Below, piece after piece: positions 21,348 through 32,100 of a stretch of 64,000 nt of DNA. Both the position numbers and the translations under genes were made by a program. The notes under the pieces were generated by a model that had not been told where the DNA came from, made no database searches, and was given only the letters and a program-made list of their open reading frames with translations. The stretch is from Archangium sp. (lineage in GTDB: Bacteria > Myxococcota > Myxococcia > Myxococcales > Myxococcaceae). Every line of letters starts with the position of its first letter. The first letter of the stretch is position 1. The stretch lies in assembly GCA_022843845.1 (NCBI GenBank), contig JALHMW010000005.1, forward strand, positions 62,001 to 126,000, written 5' to 3'.

Positions 21348-24300
21348 TCAGTCCGGGTCCGAGTGGAAGGCGTGGAAGAGCGTGCGCAGGTCGGGCAGAC
21401 GCCGGGGCTGGAAGGGCTCCGAGTTGCTCAGCGGGATGACCTTCTTCGGCACCTTCAGCGCCTGCTTGCGGGTGCGCGTCGCGTAGATCGGGTTGGTGAA
21501 GGCATAGGGCTTCACGAACTGGGCGAGCTGCGGCTCGTACTTGCCGTAGGTGCTCCCGAAGCCGAAGGCGCCACCGATGACGCTGACCGCGTCGCTGATC
21601 TGCAGCGAGGGCACCTCGTAGGGCGAGAAGACGGGCCACATCGACTTCTCTCCGAAGGCCTCGATGACGAAGAACGAGTCGTCGGGGATGCCCTGGAACA
21701 GCTGCACATGCTCGAGGCGCAGCGTCTCGGTCGTCGGTGGCACGGGAATGGTGGCGAGCGTCTCGGGGCTCTTGCCCTGATCTCTGCCGCCGCGGCGAAT
21801 GACGACCCGGGTCACGTCGATCCACGGCGCGGCCTCGACCTTGATCACCACGCGGAAGATGCCGTTGGCGTTGACCGCGGTCGAGCCCGGGCCCTGACCG
21901 TCGATGGTCGCGGTGATGATCGGCCCGTTGGTGACGAACGCGCGGCCCTCGCGGAGCGCGTCCATCGCGCGATCGACGTCGAGCGCCACCATCGAGCCGT
22001 CCGCCGAGGCCCCGATGTCGAGGTAGGTGCGGGGCAGCCCGGCCTCGGCGCCTGCGGAGTGCGAGTCGGAGTTGCCGGTCGCGACCACCCTCCTTCCCTG
22101 GCCGAGCAGCGTGAACCACTCGTCCTGCGCGCCGGGGAACGCGGGCTGGAGCACGATCTTCTCGACGCCGTTCTCCAGGTACTTGATGGGCTTCTCGATC
22201 ACCTGGCCCATGGCGGGCAGACAGGCGACCGTGATGTTCCCGTCGGCGGGGCACGCGGGCAGGTTGGGCTCGGCGCCCGGCGCCGGCCGCATCTTCGCCG
22301 AGAACATGTTGTCGAGGCGCTTGCCGTTGAAGACCTCGAGGACGTCGAAGTCAGGGCTGAAGTTCACGGGGTCGTACGGAGACGGGCTGCCATCAGGCTG
22401 GGGCGTGCGATCGAGCCGGATCAGCGACGACGGCGCCGGAAGGGGCGTGCCGGAGTACGTGCCGATGTCGAACGCGTTGAAGTACCCCAGCACCGTATCG
22501 CGCGGGTGGTTGATCTGAATGATGGTCTTCTGCGGGTCGGCCCCGAGGCCACGCAGCTGCGCGAAGAGCTCTCCGGGCTTCCGGTAGAACCAGCGGAAGC
22601 TGCCGTGCTGAATCGGGCCCGGCTGGCTGGCGATCGGAAAGGCGTTGAAGTGACCCATCTCGAGCGAGGTGAGCTCGAGGCCAACGATGCTTCGCAGCCA
22701 CTGCGAGAGATCGAGATCGTCGATGGTCGGCTGGTAGTCGGCCACCATGTTGTGATCCGTCGACGCCATGAGGTCGACGCCCTCGACGGCGAAGCTCGTC
22801 ACGCGGGGTTCGAGCTCCATGTCGCTGTCGACGCTGCGAATCGAGTGCACGTGGAAGTCGGCGCTGATCAAGCCCTTCGTCGGCAGCACGTGGGTGAGGG
22901 TCATGCCGATGGTCGTGGTGCGACCGGCGACGATCTCGACCTCACGCTTCTCGAGCGAGTACTCGATGCCGCGTGACGCCCACACGGTGTACTTGCCCGG
23001 GCGGATCTCGGTGCCAGCGGTGCCGTCTCCTGCGAACAGCACCTTCTCGAGGTACCGGCGGGTGTCGGGGTCGTTCGGATCATCGGGGATGAAGTCGCTG
23101 CGGCGGTACCGCTCACCGATCTTCAAGTCGTAGAGGAACCGCCGTGGCAGCTCGCCGGCAGCCTGGCTCTCGTACACCCCTTCGATCGAGATCTTCGACG
23201 GCAGAGGCTGGCCCTTCTCGTCGCGGACGATGACGCGCAGATCGCCGGGCTGCTCCATGGACAGATCGACGCGCGCGGTGCCACCCTCGGCGATCTCGAC
23301 CAGCTCGCTCCTGGCGACGTTGCGCACCTTGTCGACGGCAAAGGCGCGGTACTTCCCCGGAGGCAGCGGCGCCGTGTACGCACCGTTCTTCAGCGTCGAC
23401 GCCTGGCTGATGTACTCGCCGGCCTCGTTCTGGAGGACCACCGACACGTCCCCCATCGGGGTGTTGGTGCGGCCTTCGCGGACGAAGCCCGAGATGGTGC
23501 CGATGGCCGTCTTCTCGCGCAGCACCGTCTCACGGCCGTTGGGGTTCACCCGCACGTCGCGAATGTCGTAGGCGACGCGCTGCACGCTGGCGACGTCGCC
23601 CGAGCCCACCGCGAGGTAGCCGACGTACTGGAAGGTGCCCCTGGGTCGCAGCACCTCGGGCGAGCGGGCCCAGAAGCTCCCGAGGAACGAAGACGACGCG
23701 ATGGGGATGAGCAACGAGTCGCTCTTCGCGGTCGGGTAGAACTGGGTCTTCCCGTCCATATACCCGCCCGACGGCGTGCGCGCGGCGACCAGGGCGTACG
23801 AGACGCCATCACCGGCCGTGCTCCACATCGACGTCACCTCGCCCGGGAGCGCCTGCAGATCGGCGTTGCGCTTGTAGACCGTGTCTTCGAGGTGGAAGCG
23901 CATGTCGAACCCGGCCTCTCCGGGCACGAAGAGCCGCTGGCCCTCGCCGAGCAAGGTGATGAAGCCGAAGGGAATCGAGAGCGGGAAGCTGACGTCGGTG
24001 TCGTTCGGGTTGGTCACCGTGGTGACGATCTTCAGGTACTGCTTGCCCGGCTCGAGCTGGTACTCGACGGAGTAGTCGAGTGGCTCCTTCGGGTAGACGA
24101 CGTCGGTGATCGCGTTCACCACGCTGATGAACGAGCCGCTCCGGCCCGACACGACGATCTTCGCGGTGCCATCGTCGCTGGTGACCGCCTCGACCTTCGA
24201 GGGCTCGATGGCGGTGAGGAAGAAGGCCGGGAACATCTCGGTGAAGTAGTCGTTTCCGACGGGCCCCTTGACGGCGTTCACCTCGTTGCCTCGAACGAGG

Positions 24301-24533
24301 TCGATGTCGATGAGCGAGCCGCCGAAGGCGCCGAAGCCGCGAGAGGTGCCGACGTTCTGCACGATCGCGTGAATGACGCCGTTGGTGATCTTGAAGTCGC
24401 CGACGTCGGCGAGGGCACGCTTGCCGCCGATCAGCTCCGCGCGGCTCTCGAGCTTGAAGGCCCGGGCAGGCGGCGTGGTGCGCGAGCAGCTCGCGAGCGA
24501 GGCGAGCAACACACAGAAGAGTGAGCGCTTCAT
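21348..24533 (-). CDS. PHP-domain (CehA/McbA-type) lipoprotein with carboxypeptidase-regulatory-like domains
   Basis: Start set at ATG 24533, which opens a lipoprotein signal (MKRSLFCVLLASLASC, LASC lipobox). 1061 residues. The N-terminal third is a beta-rich domain (DYSVEYQLEPGKQYLKIVTT). Next come two carboxypeptidase-regulatory-like beta-sandwiches (GTISGFVREGRTNTPMGDV; GDLRVIVRDEKGQPLPSKIS). Then a PHP metallo-phosphoesterase domain follows with ADFHVHSIRS, STDHNM, a distal NSDSHS and an insert of about 100 residues. The PHP metal ligands look intact. It is predicted to be an outer- or inner-membrane-anchored hydrolase of the periplasm or surface. It lies four bases after the porin gene and three before the small secreted protein. 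Confidence 0.8.
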   Translation of the reverse strand: MKRSLFCVLLASLASCSRTTPPARAFKLESRAELIGGKRALADVGDFKITNGVIHAIVQNVGTSRGFGAFGGSLIDIDLVRGNEVNAVKGPVGNDYFTEMFPAFFLTAIEPSKVEAVTSDDGTAKIVVSGRSGSFISVVNAITDVVYPKEPLDYSVEYQLEPGKQYLKIVTTVTNPNDTDVSFPLSIPFGFITLLGEGQRLFVPGEAGFDMRFHLEDTVYKRNADLQALPGEVTSMWSTAGDGVSYALVAARTPSGGYMDGKTQFYPTAKSDSLLIPIASSSFLGSFWARSPEVLRPRGTFQYVGYLAVGSGDVASVQRVAYDIRDVRVNPNGRETVLREKTAIGTISGFVREGRTNTPMGDVSVVLQNEAGEYISQASTLKNGAYTAPLPPGKYRAFAVDKVRNVARSELVEIAEGGTARVDLSMEQPGDLRVIVRDEKGQPLPSKISIEGVYESQAAGELPRRFLYDLKIGERYRRSDFIPDDPNDPDTRRYLEKVLFAGDGTAGTEIRPGKYTVWASRGIEYSLEKREVEIVAGRTTTIGMTLTHVLPTKGLISADFHVHSIRSVDSDMELEPRVTSFAVEGVDLMASTDHNMVADYQPTIDDLDLSQWLRSIVGLELTSLEMGHFNAFPIASQPGPIQHGSFRWFYRKPGELFAQLRGLGADPQKTIIQINHPRDTVLGYFNAFDIGTYSGTPLPAPSSLIRLDRTPQPDGSPSPYDPVNFSPDFDVLEVFNGKRLDNMFSAKMRPAPGAEPNLPACPADGNITVACLPAMGQVIEKPIKYLENGVEKIVLQPAFPGAQDEWFTLLGQGRRVVATGNSDSHSAGAEAGLPRTYLDIGASADGSMVALDVDRAMDALREGRAFVTNGPIITATIDGQGPGSTAVNANGIFRVVIKVEAAPWIDVTRVVIRRGGRDQGKSPETLATIPVPPTTETLRLEHVQLFQGIPDDSFFVIEAFGEKSMWPVFSPYEVPSLQISDAVSVIGGAFGFGSTYGKYEPQLAQFVKPYAFTNPIYATRTRKQALKVPKKVIPLSNSEPFQPRRLPDLRTLFHAFHSDPD

Positions 24534-24537
24534 CGGG

Positions 24538-25782
24538 TCACCAGATCGCATGGAGCATCAGGTCCACGCTGTCGTTCGGGTAGGAGACCAACCGCTCCTC
24601 TGCCCGGTGGGTGTATTGGGCCAGCACACGGAACGGCATCTTGAAGGGCCGCCAGCCCACCATCGCGGCGAGCTCCATCGCGGTGTCATCGGCCTGCACG
24701 CGCGAGGGCTCGTACCAGGCGAAGCGCGCCGCGCCCTCGAGGCCCGTGCCTTCGTGGAAGTACCGCAGCTGGCCGAGCGCACCCATGGAGCTGTCCGGCG
24801 CCAGGCCGTTGAAGGAGTAGGTCGTGCTCCGGCCGAGGAACGCGCCGAGCACCTGGAAGCCCCACTTGTGCGCCTCGAGGTCGACGCCGTAGTCGAGATC
24901 GTTCGTCGACAGCCGGTTGGGCCGCGTGCCCGTGGTGCGCATGTTGTAGCCGGCGTTCAGGCCGAGGGTGATCGTCTGCTGGAAGTCGACCTCGACACGG
25001 CCCACCGGGTTGACGCTGTTGTTGTCGTTGAAGAGCTGGTTCTGGCCGTTGCCGTTGAAGACGCCGAGCGCGTAGCGGAAGCCGATGGTGTCGGTGCCGA
25101 GCCGCCTCGAGCTGGCCTGCAGACCGACCTGACGATCGGGCGCGAGGTGCGTGCGCGGGCCGAAGCCATCGGGCGGGGTGATGCCGCCAGCGAGGATGGA
25201 GCGGTTGACGAAGGGAATGGCGCCGTCCGACAGCAGCATCTCGGCGTAGTACGGCGGGCGGAACTGGCCGGCCTTCAGCAGCAGCCCACGGCAGACCTCG
25301 TACTCGATGAAGGCGTCACGCAGATCGACGATGCGGCGGCCCGTGAGGGGATCGTTCGGGTCGACGAGCGGCGCGGCGAACTCCACCGACGCGTAGACGG
25401 TCAGCTTGTTGATCGGCCGGAAGTCGAAGTTGAGCCGGAAGTCGGCGAGACGGAAGCCGCCGTTGCCGCCGACGAGCTGCTCCTCGCGGAGCGGGAAGGT
25501 GTAGAAGACGCCGACGCGGGCGAAGCCGCCCACTTTCAGCCGCTGCCACCAGGGCAGGTCGGTCTCGAGCTTGAGGCCTCCGACGGTGTTGCTCTTGCCC
25601 GAACGATCTTCAGCGACCGTCGACGTCTTCTTTTCATCGGGCGCGGCCGGAGGCGGGTTGGTGAGCGTCGGCACATCGGACTTCGAGGCTTCGGCCACGG
25701 GCGCAGCAACCGGCGTTGGAGCGGCGGGCTCGGCAGCGGTTTGCGCGAGCGCGAGTGCAGCGACGGCGAAGAGCGGGTTCAC
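24538..25782 (-). CDS. Outer-membrane porin, OprO/OprP (phosphate-selective) type
   Basis: 414 residues. After a signal peptide (MNPLFAVAALALAQTAA) and a Pro/Ala-rich linker with DEKK, the rest is alternating beta-barrel sequence with aromatic girdles and a C-terminal aromatic residue (LMLHAIW). The arrangement RLADFRLNFDFRPINKLTVY, the segment DLRDAFIEYEVCRGLLLKAGQFRPPYYAE and RVQADDTAMELAAMVGWRPF is typical of phosphate-selective porin family members. Selectivity cannot be read off the sequence. It lies 29 bases after the phosphatase gene and four before the PHP lipoprotein gene, so the four genes form an operon that suggests uptake of released phosphate or a phosphorylated compound. Confidence 0.75.
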   Translation of the reverse strand: MNPLFAVAALALAQTAAEPAAPTPVAAPVAEASKSDVPTLTNPPPAAPDEKKTSTVAEDRSGKSNTVGGLKLETDLPWWQRLKVGGFARVGVFYTFPLREEQLVGGNGGFRLADFRLNFDFRPINKLTVYASVEFAAPLVDPNDPLTGRRIVDLRDAFIEYEVCRGLLLKAGQFRPPYYAEMLLSDGAIPFVNRSILAGGITPPDGFGPRTHLAPDRQVGLQASSRRLGTDTIGFRYALGVFNGNGQNQLFNDNNSVNPVGRVEVDFQQTITLGLNAGYNMRTTGTRPNRLSTNDLDYGVDLEAHKWGFQVLGAFLGRSTTYSFNGLAPDSSMGALGQLRYFHEGTGLEGAARFAWYEPSRVQADDTAMELAAMVGWRPFKMPFRVLAQYTHRAEERLVSYPNDSVDLMLHAIW

Positions 25783-25811
25783 GGGTCGATCCTCCCAGGT
25801 GCGTCAGGTGT

Positions 25812-27359
25812 TCAGCGAAAGACAGCGTCGAGCGTGCGCCCTTGAGCTGCCGCGGGCGCGGGCACGCCGAGCAGGCGCGCGAAGGTGGGGGCGATGTCGA
25901 TGGCCTCGGCCGAGCCGGCGGTGCCCTTCGGAACGCCAGCGCCACAGAACACCAGGGGCACGGCGCGATCGTAGAGCCACTGCGAGGCGTGCCCGGTGAC
26001 GTCGGCCCCGTAGATCCAGTACGGCTTCGAGACGACGATGAAGTCGGGGCTGCGGCCGGGCACGAAGCCGTTTCGCCACAGCTCGGCGGAGGGGCCCAGC
26101 GCGCCGGTCGCGAGCTTCGACGCCGGGAGCAGGTCGAGCACGCCTGGCTGCTTGCGCGCGAGGTCGCGGAGGGCGTCGGTGATGGTGTTGAGCCTGTCGC
26201 GACCCTTCGGCGTCGCGGTGAGACCGGGCGTCTTGCTGCTCGCGAACCAGTCGCCCGGGCCGAGGCGGGTGTCGGCCTCCTGCTCCAGCGCCGCGCGCAG
26301 CGCCTTCATGTCGATGCGGCCGGCGTCGATTCGACGTTGCTTGAGCGGCTCGGGCACCGGCGCGACGCCATGATCGGACGACAGCACCGCGACCCAGGCC
26401 CCCTTCCCCACCAGCTGATCGAGCCCGGTGAGCAGCCGGCCGAGCTCGCGATCGACGGCGAGGAACTCCGCGAGCCCTTCGGGCGAATCAGGCCCGAAGG
26501 CGTGACCGATGCGATCGTGCCCAGAGAAGCTGATGGTGAGCAGATCGGGCGCGTCGTCGGCGCCGAGCTGCAAGGTCTTCACGGCGTTGAGCGCGAGATC
26601 GACCTGCCACGCGTCGACGAGCGGCTGAAGCGCGGGCTGTTCGGCGTCTGGCTCGCTGTCGCCCTGGCGCCCCGTCGGCCTCGGGTTCGCGCCCGTCGTG
26701 CCGCCACCGGGCAGCCCCCACTCGAACGCCTTCTTGAGCAGGGCCTCGCCGATGCGCTGATTCACCGGGGCCGCGAACGCGGGAACCGTCGCGCCGTAGA
26801 ACGTGCTGCTGGTGAAGATCGGCCGCTCCGCGTCGAACCACACGACGGCGTCGGCCGCGCGCCCCGCCATCAAGATCGCCGACCGATCCTTCGCGCTGAT
26901 GGCGACGACCTTGCCGCGCGCGTCATGCACCTTGACGGAGTCGCCCACCGTCGGCGCCCGGAGCATCGTGGGCGCGGTGCCGTCCTGCTTCGCGGCGGGC
27001 CGGTCGAGCACCGTGTACGCCGGGTCCTCGGTCGAGAGCAGGTTCTTGCCCGTCTCCCAATCGGTCCACTCGTTCGAGACGATGCCGTGCACCGAGGCAT
27101 ACGCACCCGTGGCGATCGTGGCGTGGCCCGACGACGTCAGGGTCGGCGCGCTCTGGTACTGCGCGTCGCGAAACCGCAGGCCCTGCTCGACCATGCGCTT
27201 GAAGCCACCCTTCGCGAGCGGCAGGCGCTTGTCGAACGAGTCGACCGAGAGCTGGTCGACGACGATCATGACGCCGAGGCGGGGCCGCTCCTGCCCGTGT
27301 GCAGCGATCGAAAACAACGCGAGCAGAACCAGGAAGCGAGACACGGCGCGCTTGTACAT
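25812..27359 (-). CDS. PafA-type alkaline phosphatase (secreted)
   Basis: Start set at ATG 27359, opening MYKRAVSRFLVLLALFSIAAHG, a signal peptide; the frame is open far upstream but without such a start. The 515-residue product belongs to the alkaline phosphatase superfamily of the PafA group. It has the first metal Asp in VMIVVDQLSVDSF, the nucleophile threonine region SAPTLTSSGHATIATGAY and VHGIVSNEW. Further metal ligands are in SFSGHDRIGHAFGPDS and VLSSDHGVAPVPE, and a distal ADVTGHASQW is present. PafA enzymes hydrolyse phosphomonoesters in the periplasm. First gene of the envelope operon, divergent from the lipoprotein gene at 27472. Confidence 0.85.
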   Translation of the reverse strand: MYKRAVSRFLVLLALFSIAAHGQERPRLGVMIVVDQLSVDSFDKRLPLAKGGFKRMVEQGLRFRDAQYQSAPTLTSSGHATIATGAYASVHGIVSNEWTDWETGKNLLSTEDPAYTVLDRPAAKQDGTAPTMLRAPTVGDSVKVHDARGKVVAISAKDRSAILMAGRAADAVVWFDAERPIFTSSTFYGATVPAFAAPVNQRIGEALLKKAFEWGLPGGGTTGANPRPTGRQGDSEPDAEQPALQPLVDAWQVDLALNAVKTLQLGADDAPDLLTISFSGHDRIGHAFGPDSPEGLAEFLAVDRELGRLLTGLDQLVGKGAWVAVLSSDHGVAPVPEPLKQRRIDAGRIDMKALRAALEQEADTRLGPGDWFASSKTPGLTATPKGRDRLNTITDALRDLARKQPGVLDLLPASKLATGALGPSAELWRNGFVPGRSPDFIVVSKPYWIYGADVTGHASQWLYDRAVPLVFCGAGVPKGTAGSAEAIDIAPTFARLLGVPAPAAAQGRTLDAVFR

Positions 27360-27471
27360 GCTGCGCCTGCGAGCGACGTGACAAAAACGTGAACAGGGGA
27401 GTCCGTATGGGTTGGCGACGGGCACACGGTCGAATAGGAGCGCCGGTGGTCGATCTCGGGGGCCGTCACAC

Positions 27472-29118
27472 ATGAACAAGCTCAGGCAGTTCCTCGTAGG
27501 GGCGCTCGTCCTGGCGTCTTGCGCTCCGGCGATCGCGCCGTGCGGGTCAGCCAGCTGTGAAGGCGGTTGCTGCGACAGCCGTGGCGTCTGCGTCGCCGGG
27601 CGAACGAAGACGATCTGCGGCGTCGGTGGAGCGAGGTGCTCGTCCTGCGAAGGCGCGCTGCAGTGTGTCGCGGGTGCGTGCGTGATGCCGCCGATGGACG
27701 CAGGCGTCACCGTCGACGCGGCCGTGCCGGACGCAGGAGAAGCACCGCTCGACGCAGGCCAGCTGCGCACCGTTCGAGTCCGCCGCACCGACGAAGCCCT
27801 GCTGCCCGACGGCGGCGTGCGGGTGACCCAGTTCAACCTCGCGACCGCGATGAACCAACGCCTCCTCTACGAAGACGGCACCGGTGAGTGGGTCGAGGTG
27901 ATGCCGACCGAGAGTGGGCTCGAGCTGCGCTACGACGGCATTCCCGTCGGCCCGTACGTGCTGGCGAGGGGCTTCGAGTACGTGGTGTCAGATGCCGACG
28001 ACTTCGAGCTCGGCGCGCGTACGCTGGGGAAGCGCGACCGCATCGTGCTGAACACCAACACCACGCTGACGGTCGAGGTGCGAGGCGTTCCGCCAGGGGC
28101 GCGGTCGAGCGACAGCATGGGCCTGACCTCGCTGAGCTCGGGCACCACCGTCGACTTCATGACCCTTGGACTGCCGAACGACGCTTGCATCGCCACCGCG
28201 ACCATGGACCTCGCGACGTCCGTGCAGGCGTTCGGGATGAGCGGCGCCGACGGTGACGAGCTGACGGTGGTGCTGCGGCGAAACGTCAGCGACGGGGGCC
28301 TGACCTGGAGCGCCGCGCACTCGAGCGCGACGGTCATGGCACCCGAGCTCGCGACGCAGCAGACCGCGATGACGAGCGTCACGCTGTCGCCCCTCGTGCA
28401 GGAGCCGCTCCAGGTCACCGTTCGGGCGTCTGACTTCGAGCAGTTCGCGACCGACGTCAGCCCGAACGCGAGCCCGCTCTCGACGTTCGCAACCGTCTCG
28501 GCTTTCGTCGCTGCACCACGACCGGGCGCGGGAGGCGACTTCGTCGGCCGGTCGACGGCGTTCGCGGCGACCTCGCAGCAGGCGGGCCGCGGTGATGTGA
28601 CGACTGCGATCACCTTCGGGCGGCCCTTCGGTGCGGCGCCGCTCCTCGTCGAAGGCAGGCTCACGGCCCGCGTTCCGTTCACGCTGTCGGGCCGAACGCT
28701 CAACCGGACCCTCGACGCGATCACGACGACGCGCGCCGACGGCGGCGTGCTCGAGGTGACGCTGAGCCCACCGCGCTTCATTCGCATCAACGCAGAGTCA
28801 GCGACGGTGAACAGAACGGGGGTCGGCCTCACGCCGGTCATCGAGTGGTCTCAACCGGCGGTCGGCACGCCAGGCACCTTCGTGGTGACGATCTACAAGC
28901 TGACCCCACAGGGCACGACGCTGACCGAGAGCCTGGCCGCGCAGGTCCGCACGCCGTTCACGCGCCTGCGAGTGCCACCCTTCGCGCTCACCAGTGGCGA
29001 GGCCTATGTCGCGTTCGTCGCCGCCGTGACGACGAGCTTCGATGCCCGGCGGTTCGGCTTCCACAACGACCGCGAGTTCGGGCGCGCCGTCGTCACCACC
29101 GCCGTCTTCACGCCCTGA
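27472..29118 (+). CDS. Secreted lipoprotein of unknown function
   Basis: Start set at ATG 27472 because it gives a lipoprotein signal (MNKLRQFLVGALVLASC). A cysteine-rich block follows (SCEGGCCDSRGVCVAG, then CSSCEGALQCVAGAC), a pattern common in myxobacterial lipoproteins, and then an Asp-Ala-Gly spacer. The remaining 430 residues are beta-rich and seem to contain two sandwich domains; the last one resembles a fibronectin-like module (TPVIEWSQPAVGTPGTFVVT). No catalytic motif is seen. 548 residues. It lies nine bases before the M36 protease gene and is probably co-transcribed with it, so it may be an accessory surface protein of the protease. Confidence 0.65.
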   Translation: MNKLRQFLVGALVLASCAPAIAPCGSASCEGGCCDSRGVCVAGRTKTICGVGGARCSSCEGALQCVAGACVMPPMDAGVTVDAAVPDAGEAPLDAGQLRTVRVRRTDEALLPDGGVRVTQFNLATAMNQRLLYEDGTGEWVEVMPTESGLELRYDGIPVGPYVLARGFEYVVSDADDFELGARTLGKRDRIVLNTNTTLTVEVRGVPPGARSSDSMGLTSLSSGTTVDFMTLGLPNDACIATATMDLATSVQAFGMSGADGDELTVVLRRNVSDGGLTWSAAHSSATVMAPELATQQTAMTSVTLSPLVQEPLQVTVRASDFEQFATDVSPNASPLSTFATVSAFVAAPRPGAGGDFVGRSTAFAATSQQAGRGDVTTAITFGRPFGAAPLLVEGRLTARVPFTLSGRTLNRTLDAITTTRADGGVLEVTLSPPRFIRINAESATVNRTGVGLTPVIEWSQPAVGTPGTFVVTIYKLTPQGTTLTESLAAQVRTPFTRLRVPPFALTSGEAYVAFVAAVTTSFDARRFGFHNDREFGRAVVTTAVFTP

Positions 29119-29127
29119 GGCGCCGCC

Positions 29128-32100
29128 ATGGTCTCTTCCGTCGCGATCCTCCTCCTCGCCGCCGCCCCGCCGCCGAACACCGACGTCTTCCTCGAGAGCG
29201 ACGTGGTGCGCTCGATGCCCAGGACGGACGACGTCTTCGTGGCCCACGTCGAGCCTCGACTCGGCGTGCCTTCCTTCACCTGGGCGATCGCCGTCGGCCC
29301 TGACGCTCCGGCGTGGACCCGCACGGAGCTGACGCCCGCCGAAGCCGCGCGCCGTCACCTGCTCGGCGTGGCGCCGCTCTATCGGCTCGGCGGAGAAGCC
29401 ATCGCCCGGCTCGAGCACCGCCACACGCACGATCTCGGGCATGGACCGCTCGTCGTCACCTTCGGTCGCCTTCACGACGGCCTGCCGTTGTTCCGCGACG
29501 AGGTGCACGTGGTGATGACGCGGCAGCGAGAGCTCGTCGCCATCACCGGCAACGTCAACCCGGCGCAGCCGAAGGAGGCTGCCTCACGACTGTTCCGCGT
29601 GTCGGCCGAGACCGCCGTGTCGCTGGCCGCCGCAGCGCTCGGGCTCTCACAGCTGGGCCTTCAGGTCCACGCCGAGCGCGAGCGGTGGCATCGGGTGAGC
29701 GACGCGTCAGGGCAGCTCCGCGGCGCGCGGGTGAGCCGCGTGTGGTTCGGTCTGCCCGATGGCCTCGAGGCGGCCTGGTACGTCGAGCTCGACTCGGGCG
29801 ACGAGGCGATGTTCGAGGTGATCTCCGCTTGGAATGGCCGCGTGCTCTCGCGCAAGAACCTGCGGGAGGACGAGTCGGCGAGCTACCGCGTGTGGGCCGA
29901 GGCGGCAGCGCCGTTCGCGCCCGACGACTCTCCGTATGGCAACGACTTCTCACCGCACCCGACAGGAGCCCGTTTTCCGGCGATCGAAGGCACCTTCGTC
30001 AGCGCGAAGCTGGTGACGCTCGACTTCAGGCCGGGCACGCGGAGCGACCCGTGGTTGGCCGCGAACCCGACGACGCTGCGAGGAAACAACGCGTTCGCCT
30101 TCACCGATCTCTACGCTCCCTACGGCGCCAACCCGCCCGACGCAGGCCTCCGAGATGGTGGGCCGGCGCCCGTCGATCCGATCACCCTGCCCACCTCGCC
30201 CGGCGTGTTCGATCATGCATGGCAGCTCGACGGCGGCGTGGCGGCGCTGAGCCAGACCTCGGCCGCGAGCACGCACCTCTTCTTCACGGTGAACTGGCTG
30301 CACGACTGGCTGCTCGCGGCCGGCTTCGACGAGGCCGCGGGGAATGGGCAGACCGACAACCTCGGGCGCGGTGGCATGGGGAACGATGCGCTGCAGCTCT
30401 CGGCGTTCAGCTACGCGCGGCCGAACAACGCGTCGATGAGCACCTTCGCCGACGGCGAAGCCAGCCGCATGCAGATGGGCAACTTCTCGGCGCCGACGGT
30501 GCGTTTCCTCGATCTCTCGGGGCTCGACGCCGGCCGCGTCAGCGTCGCCACCTCGAGCCCTGCGCCGCTGACGACGTTCGACCTGACGGCGCCGGTCGTC
30601 GTCATGCAGTCGGACGGAGGAGCCAACGGGTGCGACGAGCTCTTCGAGCCCTCGCTCCTCGCCGGTGCGCTCGCCGTGACGTTCGATCGCGGCTGTCCGC
30701 TCCGCACCTCGTTCGATCGTGCCCGGGATGCGGGCGCCGCAGCGCTGCTGGTGGTGCCGACGCGCCCCGGCTTCCCGGTCCTCTCGTTGCCCGACGCGTC
30801 GATCGATCTCCCGGTGGTCGGGCTGCCGAGCTCGCAGACGACCTTCGTCGCGGCGCTCGATGCCGGCGTCACGTTCACCGCGAGGCTGTACTCGCAGCCG
30901 CAACCGCCGCGCCCGAGCGCGCTCGATTCGCAGATCGTCGCCCACGAGTTCGGCCACTTCCTGTCGAACCGGCTCATCTCGAACACGGCGGGCCTGCAGC
31001 TGCAGATCTCCCGCTCGATGGGCGAGGGCTGGAGCGACTTTCTGGCGCTGCTGCAGACGATTCGGCCCAGCGACGCGACGCGGCCGGGCAACACCAACTG
31101 GCGCGGTGCGTTCGGCGTCGGGGGCTTCGCGGTGGGAGGCGTCGACGGCCTGGGCACACCAATGGAGCACCACTGGTTTGCGATTCGCCGGGCTCCGTAC
31201 TCCATCGACACCGAGAAGAACGGCCTCACGTTCCGTCACATTCGCGACGGCGCGTCGTTGCCGCCGGGCGCGTCCCCCAATGGCGCGCCGAACTCCCAGG
31301 TTCACGGCGCCGGAGAGGTGTGGTGCTCGATGTTGTGGGAGGGCTTCATCGCCATGCTGCGCACCTCGCCTGACTTCGAGCGCACACGCACCGCGATGCT
31401 CGAGACGCTGGTGGCGGGCTTCAAGGCGACGCCAGCCAACCCTGACTTCCTGGAGGCCCGTGACGCGCTCCTCTCAGTCGCCTTCGCCACCGACCCCTCG
31501 ATGTTCCGCACGCTCTACGAGGGCTTCACCCGGCGCGGCGCAGGCCCGCGGGCCATCGCGCCCAGCAAGCTCGCCACCAACAACTCGCCCGTCGTCGAGG
31601 ACTTCATGTCGAGCGACGCCGTGCGGGTGATCGGCGCCACCGTGGACGACTCGGTTCAATGGTGCGATCGCGACGGCCTGCTCGATGCCGGCGAGCGCGG
31701 CCTGCTCACCATCACCGCGCGCAACCTGGGCACCTCGACGATGTCGGCGCCTCAGGCGGTGACGATTCGGGCGCTGTCACAAGGGGTCGTCGTCGAAGGC
31801 GACGGGCGGGCGAACTTCCCTGCGGCGCCGCCGTTCGGGCTCGTGCGCACCACCGTGCCCGTGCGCCTCGACACCGGCACCGACGTTCGCAGCCTCGAGT
31901 TCCGCGTCGACGTCGAAGGCGCGAGCGCGTCGGCGCCCACCATCGTCGCCACGCTGGCCAACGCCGATCTCGTCATGTCGACGACTGAAGACTTCGAGGG
32001 CACCATCGCGCTCGATCGCGGCGCGGGCTGGCGACGGGGCGACGATCTCGAGTCGAACAACTTCTTGATCGAAGAGCTCTGGCGCAGCTCGCCCCTGACG

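Noticed and set aside
27376..27396. Pho-box-like direct repeat (ACGTGA twice, period 11) ahead of the PafA-like phosphatase
   Set aside because: The 11-base period fits a PhoB site, but it ends only 17 bases from the start codon, leaving no space for a -10 box and transcription start, and the half-sites match the consensus poorly.
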